Under the pieces are notes generated by a model. The model had not been told where the DNA came from. It saw only the letters and a program-made list of their open reading frames with translations, and did not search any database. Made by a program: the position numbers and the translations under genes. A DNA stretch of 64,000 nucleotides. Source: Laguncularia racemosa (Eukaryota > Streptophyta > Magnoliopsida > Myrtales > Combretaceae). Positions 23,948 through 34,196 of this stretch are shown here, piece after piece (position 1 is the stretch's first letter; every line of letters begins with the position of its first letter). The DNA lies in assembly GCA_037954665.1 (NCBI GenBank), contig JBBMOL010000251.1, positions 682,001-746,000 on the forward strand, written 5' to 3'.

Positions 23948-24381
23948 GCCCCCTACTAAGATTGCCTTCATGCCAAGATGCTATCTTCTTAAGCAATATA
24001 TTTAGCTGCTCGATCTTGGATATCTTTAAAGGTATTTGGCCACTTCTTTGTGATAGAGTAAAAGAGTTAGAAGAGGCCTTTTACTCTATTAATGGCCACG
24101 ATTACGGCAATACTCATGTTAACATGGGGAATTTCAAGCATATGGATGCATTAAACTAAGCAAAGTATTCTTAAAGTATCTCATCCTAATGCTATCAAAT
24201 GAGATTAAGGGCAAACAAGTCCTTTTCAGGCTATTTCCACATAAGGAAGTGTTGGTAGAAGTGCTTGCTAAGCTCCCTAAAGCTTGAAATGGAGTTCGGC
24301 TTCAAGCACCTATACCATGCATAAACTACTTTCTTTAGCATACCCAAAAAGGCCTTACATGCAATTGAGAGACCTAACACC
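23948..24381 (-). pseudogene. Gag fragment, Tat/Athila-like
   Basis: Minus-strand translation near 24370-24230 gives LSIACKAFLGMLKKVVYAWY, RCLKPNSISSFRELSKHFYQ and HFLMWK. This is the retrotransposon Gag block usually read as CRAFPxxLKGxAxxWFxxLxPxSIxSFxELSxxFxxHF. It is cut on both sides, by the LTR ending at 23947 and by the LTR starting at 24387. It may be a piece of the same kind of element as 1291-5150. Confidence 0.65.
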
Positions 24382-24386
24382 CTTAT

Positions 24387-24919
24387 TGATGTGCCTATTT
24401 CTATAAGATAATAAAGTAATTCCAATTTCGAAGCGACAATTAACAACAACCGATTTCCAACAATCAAAATAAACACAAATAAACCTAAACCCTTATTCGA
24501 TATGACAAACCAACAAGAGAGTAGTCCTAATATGGATTTGTTGATATGACGTACAATAATCCGATACCATCACTTGCCACAATCCATAGGATCGATAAGA
24601 GTATTTGAAGAACAAACTTTAATGTATGTATTTCTCAAAATGTGAAAAGGTTCTTCATTCTTACATTACAAACCTATTTATAGGGAAAAGGAAAACAAGA
24701 CTCGAAAGTTCATAAACTAAACCGGCTTAAGAAGATAAGTTGCCGGCTTTGGGAAGGAAGTTTACCGGCTTTTGGAGAATGAAAGTCGTTGGCTTTGAAG
24801 GCTGGTCTAAAGGTGAGTTGCCGGCCGTTATGGCCAACCTAAAGGCGTCAACCTTCGGCTCTTGTGATTTGATTCTTGTGTCGAAGAAATTTATAATGGT
24901 TGTGATTTGATTCCCATCT
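24387..24919 (-). repeat. 3' LTR of copy 1
   Basis: It starts TGATGTGCC on the plus strand and ends TTGATTCCCATCT, where the last base should be A. It is 533 bases, 85 shorter than its partner because of one deletion among the GCCGGCTT-type repeats. The polyprotein tail overlaps about 190 bases of it. Confidence 0.8.
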
Positions 24920-26924
24920 TCTCCTTGGACTTGTGGAAGATTTGCTCTCAAATTTAATGGTTCCACTGTTTTAGATGCAAATTTTTTAGAATCCCCTAGA
25001 CTAAAAATTTTAGTCTACAAATGTTTATTGTCTCGAAGTCATGGCTGCCTTGAAGACTTCTGAATTTCCTATGATTGTTTCACTTTATTCAAGTCGTCTC
25101 CTAGTTGCTTTCGCCTCACTAATAAGGACTTCCTTCCAATGGTTTTATTAATCTATTCCTAGGCTTCGTGCACCTCAATTGGCGACATAGGATTTAAAAC
25201 AACTCATTCACCATCCTTCTGAAACATATATGTGTTACTAAACCCATCATGCAGCACTCTCCTGTCAAATAACCAAGGTCTACCTAGTAGTATATATGAT
25301 GCACACATAGGAAGAACATCACAATCAACTCCATCCCAATACTTTTCTCCTATGCTGATTGGAACCTTAGCCCTCTAAGTGGCATGCAAACTGTCTCGTT
25401 CACTTAACCAGTGTAATTCATAGGGCTTAGGACGTAAGGTAGTGACTAGTTGTAATTTATTTACTAGTGCAACTACTACTACATTGGTGCAACTACTACC
25501 ATGAATTAGAAGAGCACAAAGATTACCTTGAACCTTGTAAGGAATATGGAATAGGTTTTCCCTCTATACTTCCTTAATATCTGGAGATGTAGTCATTACC
25601 CTGCACAACACGTTAATAGCCAGATATAGATCATTTCCCTTATCTTCATGTACCTCAGCATCTGGATCCTCATAATACTCCTTTAGCACTACTGATAAAT
25701 CTATTAGCTCAAATATCTCTTCCTTACCATCTTTACTTTACACCTCCATAGCAATCATCACCCTTTTGTTGGGACACTAAGCAGCTATGTGTCTAAAGCC
25801 TGTACATTTAAAGCATTAGATTTGACGAGTCTTCTTACTTGATGAACCTAGCACTATTTGTGTTATGTCTACCCTAGCAATTGCTTTTCCCTTTCCAGAA
25901 ATTTCCTTCTCCCTTCCAATATCAGTAATAGTTGTATTTGCTTCCACAATATTATCAATTCCCCCTTTTTTCAACCTGTTGACAATTTGACCCATATAGC
26001 TTAGTAGTGGATCCATACCTGTTACTCGCTGCTCTATATAGATTAGAACGCCTCTGTCTCTCAACTTTTAAAGCCAACTAGATGGCCTCCTCAAGTGTGT
26101 CATATCGCTGCAGTTCCACTATACAAGCAATCTCATACTTCAGACTAGACACAAATCATGCCATAGTCTATTCAGGATGTTTAATGGTTCCACAACGAAT
26201 CATGAGTGCTTTAAATTCTTAGACATATTCGTCCATAATTTTACATCCTTATCTTAAGGTTTGGAGGCGCATTAATAGTTCATGCTTATAATGCTCTAGA
26301 ACAAAACTTTTCCTCAAAACTCTTTTCATCTCCTGCTAAGTACGAATCTCAGCATCACCATCTCTCCTCCTATTAGCCACAAGGTTGTTCCACCACAAGG
26401 TGGCATAACTTGTAAACTCGAGTGCTGCCAGATGAACTCGAGTATGGTCATTGATCTCATAACACTTGAAAAGTCCTTCTACCTTATCTTCCCAGTCAAG
26501 GTAATCCTCTGTAGATCCCCTTCTACCAAATGAAGGCATCTGCAATTTTACATATTCTAGACCCCTAGGCGGCCTGAACTCATGATTAGGATAAACCTCT
26601 TCTTCAAAGTTATCATCCCTTTCCTCCCTATAAGCATGATACTCTCTTCTAACCTATCTACCCCTATTTCCTCCTAATGCTCCTTCTCTACCCATAGCAT
26701 TAAGGGTTACTTGAGGTAGGGGGTGCCTGTGGATTCACCACTGGCTATTAGGGTAACATCATCTAATTGACCCTATTAACTAGATTAGTAACCACAATGG
26801 TTAGGTCCTGTAGTTGTTCTTCCAAAGTTCTCCTACCACTCATAACACGACATCCCTGACCTCCTCCTCTAACCTGATTGTTAACCTCATTCCCAATTCC
26901 TCCATTAACACGGTCGTTTAACAT
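24727..26924 (-). pseudogene. CRM-like Gag-protease gene of copy 1
   Basis: The start is the Met at 26924 (MLNDRVNGGIGNE), aligned with the start of the gene at 34197. Visible blocks are RRTLEEQLQDLT, then QMPSFGRRGSTEDYLDWEDK and VEGLFKCYEINDHTRVHLAA in Gag, a knuckle CFKCTGFRHIAA-stop-CPNK near 25800, and protease ending LGRPWLFDRRVLHDGFSNTY near 25250. The protease active site is changed: LLIHGSSCTNVV in place of DSGS. The tail EPLNLRANLPQVQGEDGN follows near 24970 and continues into the LTR. The frame has several stops and shifts. Gag resembles that of centromeric CRM chromoviruses (DYLDWE...WW...RRRRDG). Confidence 0.75.
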
Positions 26925-27348
26925 GCTTCACCAAAATTGCAATCTCAATACAAGAATTCACAAATCACAATCACCGCAATAATCCCCCAACTAACATAAT
27001 CCCAACTTCAACCTCCGCTTAATCTCTAATTCAAAGTCCTAGCACAACAACAATAAAACCCTGACAGATACACATAAACAATAGTAACCAGCCCTAATTC
27101 AATTACTAAATGCACAATAATAGAATCACACAACCCATGACAACAACTGCAATATAAACCCTAATTTTCAATCCACTATCAATACCAAGAACAAGCCCTA
27201 ATTTAGTCACTCACAACAACACAACCCAATTAATAACCCGCATACAACCCCAATTCGACCTCAACCAATCACAACACCATGCACAATATCAAAAACCCTA
27301 ATTTTGTCAAAGGAAGTTCAACAGTCACATTCTCTTTTCTCAATCTAA

Positions 27349-27360
27349 GCTTTGATACCA
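27349..27360 (-). other. primer-binding site, initiator tRNA-Met type
   Basis: The minus strand reads TGGTATCAAAGC, six bases after the 5' LTR, one change from the plant consensus TGGTATCAGAGC. Confidence 0.8.
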
Positions 27361-27366
27361 AAAAGA

Positions 27367-27984
27367 TGATGTGCCTGTTTCTATAAGATAATCAAGTAAT
27401 TCCAATTCTGAGGCGACAATCAACAACAACCGATTTCCAATAATCAAAATAACAATAAGAACACAAAATAAACCTAAACCCTTATTGGATATGACGCACC
27501 AGCAAGAGAGTAGTCCTAGTATGGATTTGTTGATATGACGCACAACAATCCGATACCATTACTCGCCACAATCCACAAGATTTATAAGAGTATTTCAAAA
27601 ACAAACTTCAAAGTATGTATTTCTCAAAATGTCAAAAGGTTCTTCATTGTTACATTATAAACCTATTTATAGGGAAAAGGAAAACAAGACTCGAAAGTTC
27701 ACAAACTAAACCGGCTTAAGAAGATAAGTTGCTGAGTTTGGGAAGGAAGGCCGTCGGCTTTTGGAGAATGAAAGCCACCGGCTTAGGGAGGCAAGGCTGC
27801 CGACTTTGGATTTTACGCTGCCGACCTAGATGGTCGGCCTATCTTCCATGCTGTTAGCCTTGAGGGCCGGTCTAAAGGTAAGCTATCGGCGTTTATGGCC
27901 AACCTAAAGGAGTCCACCTCTAGCTCTTGTGATTTGATTCTTATGTCGAAGAAATTTGTAATGGTTGTGATTTGATTCCCATCA
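27367..27984 (-). repeat. 5' LTR of copy 1
   Basis: It starts TGATGTGCC and ends GATTCCCATCA. It contains about seven spaced words of the GCCGGCTT/GCCGACTT/GTCGGCCT type (27710-27900). It aligns throughout with 24387-24919 apart from the 85-base difference. Confidence 0.8.
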
Positions 27985-28690
27985 CTTACCAAAGGAGATT
28001 AGGGACTTATTAGATGAGTTTAGAGATTTGTTCCTTGAGGAGCTACCAAAGGGATTAGCCCCTTTTCGAGGTGTAGAACATTGCATCGACCTACAACCCA
28101 GTGTGACATTACCTAACATGCCTTCCTATTGGATGAATCTTGAACATGCTGCTGAGTTGAAGAAGCAACTAGACAAGTTGATAGAACGAGGTTACATAAG
28201 AGAGAACATAAGCTCCTGTATAGTACCTACTCTGCTTGTCCTAAAGAATGATGGATTAAGATGCATGTGTATTACAACCAAGCTATCAACAAGATCATTG
28301 TCAAATACAAGTATCCTAATCCAAGGTTAGATGACATGCTAGATGAGCTCCATGGTGCTCATATCTTCTCAAAAATTGATCTAAAGAGTGGATACCACCA
28401 AATACACATGAGACTAGGAGATGAATGGAAGACATCCTTCAAGACAAAGCATAGTCTCTACAAATGGTTAATCGTACCCATTAGATTGACTAATGTACCC
28501 AGTACATTTATGAGGTTGATGAACCATATACTAAGAACCTTGATCGGAAAGCATGTTATCATGTACTTTGATGATATCTTAGTATATAGTCTAGACTTAA
28601 GGACCTATATTGAGCACTTACAAGAAGTCTTCACCATTCTCTAAGCCAAATAACTATTTGGTAACTTGAAGAAATGATGTTTTTGTCAAG
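27985..28690 (+). pseudogene. CRM-like reverse transcriptase, N-terminal part
   Basis: Clear blocks are LPKGLAPFRGVEHCIDLQPS, KYKYPNPRLDDMLDELHGAH, IFSKIDLKSGYHQIHMRLGD, EWKTSFKTKHSLYKWL, FMRLMNHILRTLIGKHVIMY and FDDILVYSLDLRTYIEHLQE. The catalytic YFDD and the first palm Asp (SKIDL) are present. One frame change lies between the two open parts, near 28260-28330, and stops appear at the end (after EVFTIL). The sequence is most like CRM-type chromoviral RT. Reina is the next possibility. Confidence 0.75.
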
Positions 28691-28694
28691 ATGA

Positions 28695-29388
28695 TGATGC
28701 ACAAATCTTAGGTATGTCAAACCTAGAACTTAACAATCGATATTGAAATCGGAATTCCCACAAATTGTCTTGAACAAGTTGTAACTCATAACTAGGCCCC
28801 AACCACACCTGTTGATTGAAACCTAAGCTATCAATGATTTCCCCAAGCATTTGTGTTGAAGAAAACCGTGGAGTTCTTTCTCAAAGAACAAGAGAGAGCT
28901 TTTCCATGAAAAGATATGTTTTCAATAATATGAATAATTGTGTTTTTTGTTTACACATATTGCCGTGATATATATTGTTATCACATGACAAAAGAATAAC
29001 CTAAGTTTCCAAACATAGCAAGCCACTTATCTTCTAGAAGGCCGAAATTTACAACTAAATATACTAAACACAAACCAAACAAATAAAGTAATTTATAACA
29101 AATAAAACCGAGAGTGCTTCTCCCTTTTCGGTTCAATTTTCCTTTCTCAAAATAATTTATTCTAAGACTTCTATATCCTTACATCCCTCTATGGAAACGT
29201 GAATTAAGTTGATAAAGGTTGGTTCTCCTTTAGTGTAACTTAGTTCCTTTGCTTATAGGTCCATGACTAGTCCTTGCAAAGCTTCGCTCATCCGCTTAGC
29301 TCTCACTCGAGGCATTAGGCCTCCAATACCATGTAATGGATCTTGGGACTTTGGTTCATTCCTCTTTGGTGCTAGTTGATCCTCATCA
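28695..29388 (-). mobile_element. probable solo LTR inserted in RT
   Basis: The 694 bases begin TGATGCACAAATC and end GATCCTCATCA. RT coding stops at the left edge (FCQDD) and resumes at the right (FFLGLMVGNRGIRVDEEK). Flanks are GATGA (28690-28694) and GATTA (29389-29393), a five-base duplication with one mismatch. There is no coding sequence inside. Strand is a guess from the GTGCATCA end, which resembles the end of the host element's own LTR. Confidence 0.55.
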
Positions 29389-29393
29389 GATTA

Positions 29394-30960
29394 AGTCATC
29401 TTTTTAGGACTTATGGTAGGGAATAGAGGAATAAGGGTTGATGAGGAGAAAGTCCAAGCCATTTGCAACTGGCCAACCCTAAAGAATGCCTCTAATGTGA
29501 GAAGCTTTCTTAGGCTTACATTTTTTTACTAAAATTTCATTCATAATTTCAATACCATAGTTACACCTCTTACCAAGCTAACCAAGAAAGATGTAAAGTT
29601 AAAGTGGGGAGAGAATGCTATGCTTAAAAGAGTTTCGAGGAGATCAAGGAGAAGCTAATTACTCCCATAATGATACTGCTAGATTTTAGGAACACATTTG
29701 AGTTAGAATGTGATGTATTAGGAGTAGAAATTGGAGTTGTGTTAGTGCAAGAGCAACCAACTATTGCATATTTCAATGAAAAAATCAATGGTGCTACATT
29801 AAACTACTAAACATATGATAAGGAGTTCTATTCCTTAATCCAAGCACTCATTGTTTGGCAATACTATCTACTTCCTCAAGAGTTTATAATCTACATTAAC
29901 CACAAGTCACTCAAATACTAGAGAAGCTAAGAAAAGTAGTCCTAACGACAAGCCAAGTGGATTGAGCTTTTAGAGACCCTTTCATTTATGATTAAGAACA
30001 ACATTGGAAGTTTAAATGTGGTAGCTAGTGCCTTATCAAGAAGTCACGTACTAATCATTACGCTATAGGCCAGGTCTTAGGCTTTAGAATAATAACCAAA
30101 TAATATGAACAAGATGACAATTTTAAGCCCATTGTGGCTAAATGCAGAGCTAGAGTTAGTATTGATAAGTATTTTGTGAATAATGGATACTTATATAGAA
30201 GGGACGATTGTGTGTATCAACTAGTTCGATGAAATAGCTACTAGTTAGAGAAGTTCATGCTAGAGAATTAGTAGGCCATTTTAGTGAAAAGAGAACTCAT
30301 GAATTGCTAAAGGAACATTTCTACTAGCTTAGTCTAATGAAAGACATGCATAGGATGCTATATGGCTAGATTGAGGTCATTAATAGAACCTTAGGAGCCT
30401 TCCTCTAAGCTACAATTGGTAAAAATCTTATCAAGTAGGACTTGTGTCTAGCAATTGTTTATTTGCTTACAATAGTTCATCATATAGCTCCACCGATAAA
30501 TCCCCATTCGAAGTCATTTATGGTAGCAATCCATTCGTACCTACTGGTATGATCTCTACCCTAACCTTAAAGGCGAAAAGTTGAAATGTTATTAACCAAG
30601 CTAAAGAGATTGAGCAGTTACATCAGAAGGTATCTAAATAGTTAACCTAAGTAGTGGCAAGGTAGTGAGAGTTTGGAAATTGAGGAAGAAAGGTTGTGAA
30701 GTTTAACTTAGGAGACTTGGTTTGGATTCACCTTGATAAATACAAGTTCTTAAACCATAGAGTAAACAAGTTGTCACCTTAAGCTAACGAACCCTTTAAG
30801 GTCCTACAAAAAATCAATGATAACGCTTATGAGCTGGATTTGTTGGATGGCTATGGAGTTTCTCCAATCTTCAACATTAGTGACCTAACTCCATATGTTC
30901 TAGAAGAGAACCCCACAAACAAGTCTTTAAATTTGAGGACAAATACTCAACACCCCTAAA
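29394..30960 (+). pseudogene. CRM-like RT end, RNase H, integrase and tail
   Basis: After the insertion, VDEEKVQAICNWPTLKNASN (RT thumb), TYDKEFYSLIQALIVWQYYL (RNase H, with one base change in frame), KWIELLETLSFMIKNN and VVASALSR follow in broken frames. Weak integrase pieces lie at 30210-30560. The C-terminus is clear again at 30690-30960: KVVKFNLGDLVWIHLDKYKF, INDNAYELDLLDGYGVSPIF and NISDLTPYVLEEN, then SLNLRTN. This last word matches the tail (LRANL, LRTNLLEE) of the Gag-only elements. At least a dozen stops make it inactive. Integrase core motifs could not be located with confidence. Confidence 0.7.
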
Positions 30961-30964
30961 GGGA

Positions 30965-31612
30965 TGATAAGATTCTAACCTTTGGGCCAATCACCTACAG
31001 TAAGGTGTACAAACTTCAAAATTTGACGCGAAGACTACTCTTTAGCCAACTAACCAAGGACAAAGTTACCTACCTTCTTGGGTTTCACTTCCATCATCTA
31101 CTAAGTTGCTATTAGACACTCATCTCTCTCTAAGTTGAGGATCCACAAACAAGCCACCCATAGAAATACTAATCAAACAAGCCTTAGAGTTCAAATAGCC
31201 TAAACTAACCTATTCTACTGCCTACCAACCCTCCTGAAGCTTAGCAAGTGACTATCCAACTTGTTCATTGACAAAGCCACCCATGTTAGCTCAAAAGAAT
31301 GCTCAAATCATTTGTCTTTTCTACCAGGGATATATCCAATATCAAAATGATACTTGTCTCTAACACCTCGCAAATGCACATGGCCCTAAGAATGTTCCAT
31401 GTCTTTTTACATTTTCATCCCTTTTGGTTACAACCTTAAGGACTTACTATAAATAATCCTTTCCATATGTTAGCTAGATTATGACATTATTGAATATAAA
31501 ATTATCCTTTCAACCTTCTCTTGAGTTCTTAAGCTCTCTAGTTTGTTTATACTATTATCAATCCTTTTAGTGAGGATTTTGGTGAGTACCCCTAGTCTAG
31601 GCTCGTGCATCA
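30965..31612 (+). repeat. 3' LTR of the CRM-like element
   Basis: It starts TGATAAGATTC just after the polyprotein tail and a purine stretch (CCTAAAGGGA), and ends CTCGTGCATCA. A TATA-like CTATAAATAATCC lies near 31447. The coding frame runs on into the LTR (GPITYSKVYKLQ), as described for CRM chromoviruses. Its partner LTR is not in the window. Confidence 0.6.
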
Positions 31613-32506
31613 CAATGAGTTTGGGTTAAGTTGCGTTTAGTTCTTATGGTGCATAATATCTATTGGAAACATTCACATTTCTACTAATTCTCTCTTTTCC
31701 ACACTATATTCTTTCATATTTATAAGGACCCATTAGTTAGTTGCTTTGATAGATCGATACCGTAGTGCTTACTTAGCTCCTAGGCATATCAATCTCAATA
31801 TTAACAACACTTTTGAATGAAATATTTCTATCAAAAATAGGAATTTCAAAGACCTAAAATAAACCATAATCATCTATGTTCAAATGAGACAATCAAAATG
31901 GGGCTTACAATTTATTGAGACCCTAAAATCAATTGAGAAGGACCTTTGGAATCCTAGTTAATACTTTTGAAACTAATCTTGGTGAATCGTAGACAAAAAA
32001 CTAGAAATAAACAAGCATATAGCCCAAAACCCAAGAAAACTATTCAACCTACTTGGGTTGGATCTAATTGCCTATCTAAGGCCATTTGACCACCACCTTT
32101 TCCCATTTGGCTTGCCCTTTTTTTTTTATTTCTACTCTTTTTTCCAATATTAACGTTCATATTTGATCCTGAATCTTAATTACTCAACCTATAGCCCAAA
32201 AGAACAACTTAATAAAATTAACTCAAATTTATTTTATTTTTAAGATTAAATATTTTTCTTGTAAATTATGAGGTGTTATTAAAAGGAAAATATTTTAAAG
32301 ATTTCAATTGTTTACAAGCAAGTTCCAATTAAGCATAACTTTATTTATTTATCTATTTATTTTTTACTAATTGTACACAAGTGATTGGTTAATAAACATG
32401 GTCATTGTTTAGCACATAGAAATTTGTTATGTTGTTTGTGGTTGTAGTTAGGCACTAATGCCAGTTACAAGTGGATAAGTAGGTAGTTAATATGATAGAA
32501 TTGTGG
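31613..32506. other. unassigned AT-rich sequence, target of the element at 32512
   Basis: No gene, RNA or LTR end was recognised. It contains T-rich runs (about 32118-32140) and nothing repeated elsewhere in the window. With 37097-37705 it makes up the sequence that existed before the insertion at 32512. Confidence 0.5.
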
Positions 32507-32511
32507 CTAGT

Positions 32512-33514
32512 TGATGGGAAAATTTCTGACAATGTCAACCTCTTCAGAACCCAATTTGGATGATTATCCAAATTGCTCATATTTTACCTTTTTTCTTTAT
32601 TTCTAATTAAATTTGAGAATAATCTTACAGGTACAATTATAATTCTCCATGGGATGCCAAAATGTCCTACAACTTCAGTTGGACACCAAACATTTTTCAG
32701 GATAACAATCAAAGACCCGCTGCGATTGTTCGCTATTCTAAGGCATTGGATCATGAAGACTTATGTTATTTTGTATCTTGTAATTGTTTATTGAACTATT
32801 TTGGTTGTATTTTGGTTTTGGGACACTTTTATTTCCTTGTAATTTTCATTTAGGGATAGCCACCTTAAAAGTGGTAAACTTGTAATTTTGATCACTTTTT
32901 AACCCTAGGAGTAGCAAGTATAAATACTTACTTAAGAGAGGGTTTGAGGAGGATAATTTTGCAGAACAAACACTTCACATTTCGTGAGAGGGCTTAGGGT
33001 TTTCCTAATTCCAAATTCTCTTATCAATTTCAATCCCAAGAAGTTGAAATTGTGGCAAGTGCAACAAGGAGAAATCGTGAGTAATATCGATTCAGCTTTA
33101 TTGTTGTTCATTTCTTCTCTAGTGAGTCATATCTAGGGTTGATTTGGATGTTCTTGGACTTGTTTTAATTCCAAATTCGTGATCAATAGCTTGTTATAGG
33201 ATTGATTATGTTGATATATGATATCATTCTCTTTATTGTGGCGTGAATTGGATAGTTGAAGGAAGGGTTGGAATTTGCGGTTTGGCCCATTTGATTTCTT
33301 GATTTGATTCATGTGGTTTCAATTCTAATTGTTATTATTTGATGAAGATTACTTGTTTGGATTGATAATAGCAATTAGAGCTCTTTGGATTTCATTCCAT
33401 TACCTTAGGATTTCCGCATTTACCTAGTCAAGTGAATCGGTTTTGTGTTTTGTGAATTAAGGTGTTTTCCTTGATTCTTTTGATTGTGCTTAAGCTTGGA
33501 ATTTAGGCACATCT
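32512..33514 (+). repeat. 5' LTR of copy 2
   Basis: It begins TGATGGGAAAATTTC and ends TTTAGGCACATCT. The last base is A in the 3' copy. It contains the promoter core and can be aligned without gaps to 36089-37091. Confidence 0.92.
32919..32926 (+). promoter_or_regulatory. TATA box of the LTR promoter
   Basis: TATAAATA sits in AGCAAGTATAAATACTTACT, part of a short inverted repeat. The same core occurs in every LTR of the family (near 14450, 36496, 50440 and 53540, and reversed near 15490 and 60130), so it is conserved while the flanks vary. Transcription, and so the R region, should start about 30 bases downstream. Confidence 0.75.
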
Positions 33515-33520
33515 CCTTTT

Positions 33521-33532
33521 TGGTATCAGAGC
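33521..33532 (+). other. primer-binding site, initiator tRNA-Met type
   Basis: A perfect TGGTATCAGAGC lies six bases after the 5' LTR end. Confidence 0.92.
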
Positions 33533-34196
33533 TTGAAGGTTTATGAGAAGGGGTTTGTCGATTGAAGTTTGGGAATTGAAAGTTTTTGTCTTACCATTGT
33601 GAACCAAATTGTAGGAGAGTGGAAATTCAGAACAATTGAATTTTTTTTTGGTGTCACCTTGATCTTTATGTGATTGATCTTTGTTGAAGAGGATAAATGA
33701 AGCTTCTGATTTGAAAGAAAAGTTTGGTTATTGTCTTCATCCTTGCCGTGTGTTGTTTACGTGAGGAAGGAGAGGAATTTCTTATTGTAGCATTGTTAAT
33801 TAAGTGTATATTGTTTCTTCATTATTGCGGAATTGGAAGAGTCATTTCATTAGCAGATTTCTTCAAGTGGCGTGGAGGATTAGGAAACTGATTTGAATTC
33901 AAATCAACCATTAAGCTATAGAGTTATTGTGTATTAATCACCTTGATTGCACATTAACTTGTTAGAATTAATTGCTTACCATTTAGAGGAGTATCTTTAG
34001 TTAGTTCCATTGTGTTTGTTGCTACCGTGGAAGTGAAGGATTGCAACATATTATTGTTGCATGGATTTAGTGTGTTGTGTGTGTAGTGTGCAAGTGGCGG
34101 TGTGAATTAGTTTTGGTGTGAAGTTGTTTTGTGAAGTGAGTGTGCTACAATTATTAGATATTACACTAGTACTTCAAATAGATTGCATCCACAAAC

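Larger units (their letters stand above)
24387..27984 (-). mobile_element. non-autonomous CRM-like element, Gag-protease only (copy 1)
   Basis: Minus-strand element with a 3' LTR at 24387-24919 and a 5' LTR at 27367-27984. The interior has a primer-binding site, Gag, a zinc knuckle and protease, then goes straight to the polyprotein tail, which runs into the 3' LTR. No RT, RNase H or integrase is present. Flanks are CTTAT (24382-24386) and CTTAC (27985-27989), a target duplication with one change at best. The left flank is minus-strand Tat-type gag and the right flank plus-strand CRM-like pol, so the site may be rearranged. Gag and tail are homologous to the elements at 32512 and 50012. Confidence 0.8.
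27985..31612 (+). mobile_element. broken CRM-like chromovirus with pol and 3' LTR
   Basis: A plus-strand pol fragment starts abruptly at the edge of the previous element, with the residues that normally precede RT (LPKEIRDLLDEFRDLF). It runs through RT, RNase H, integrase and a tail, to a 3' LTR at 30965-31612. Gag, protease, primer-binding site and 5' LTR are missing. A probable solo LTR interrupts RT at 28695. It is the only CRM-like pol in the window, so a relative of it could have supplied enzymes to the Gag-only copies. That link is inference. Confidence 0.7.

Noticed and set aside
17073..23952. Target duplication for the Athila-type element
   Set aside because: GTCAT and GCCCC do not match, so no duplication is claimed.
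24540..24575. Extra primer-binding-site-like word (ATCCGATACCAT) inside the LTR of copy 1
   Set aside because: It matches only part of the reversed TGGTATCAGAGC, has no LTR-end copy beside it, and occurs in both LTRs. It is probably chance or too decayed to use.
31613..32506. A host gene next to the young element
   Set aside because: No frame of useful length or composition was found on either strand.
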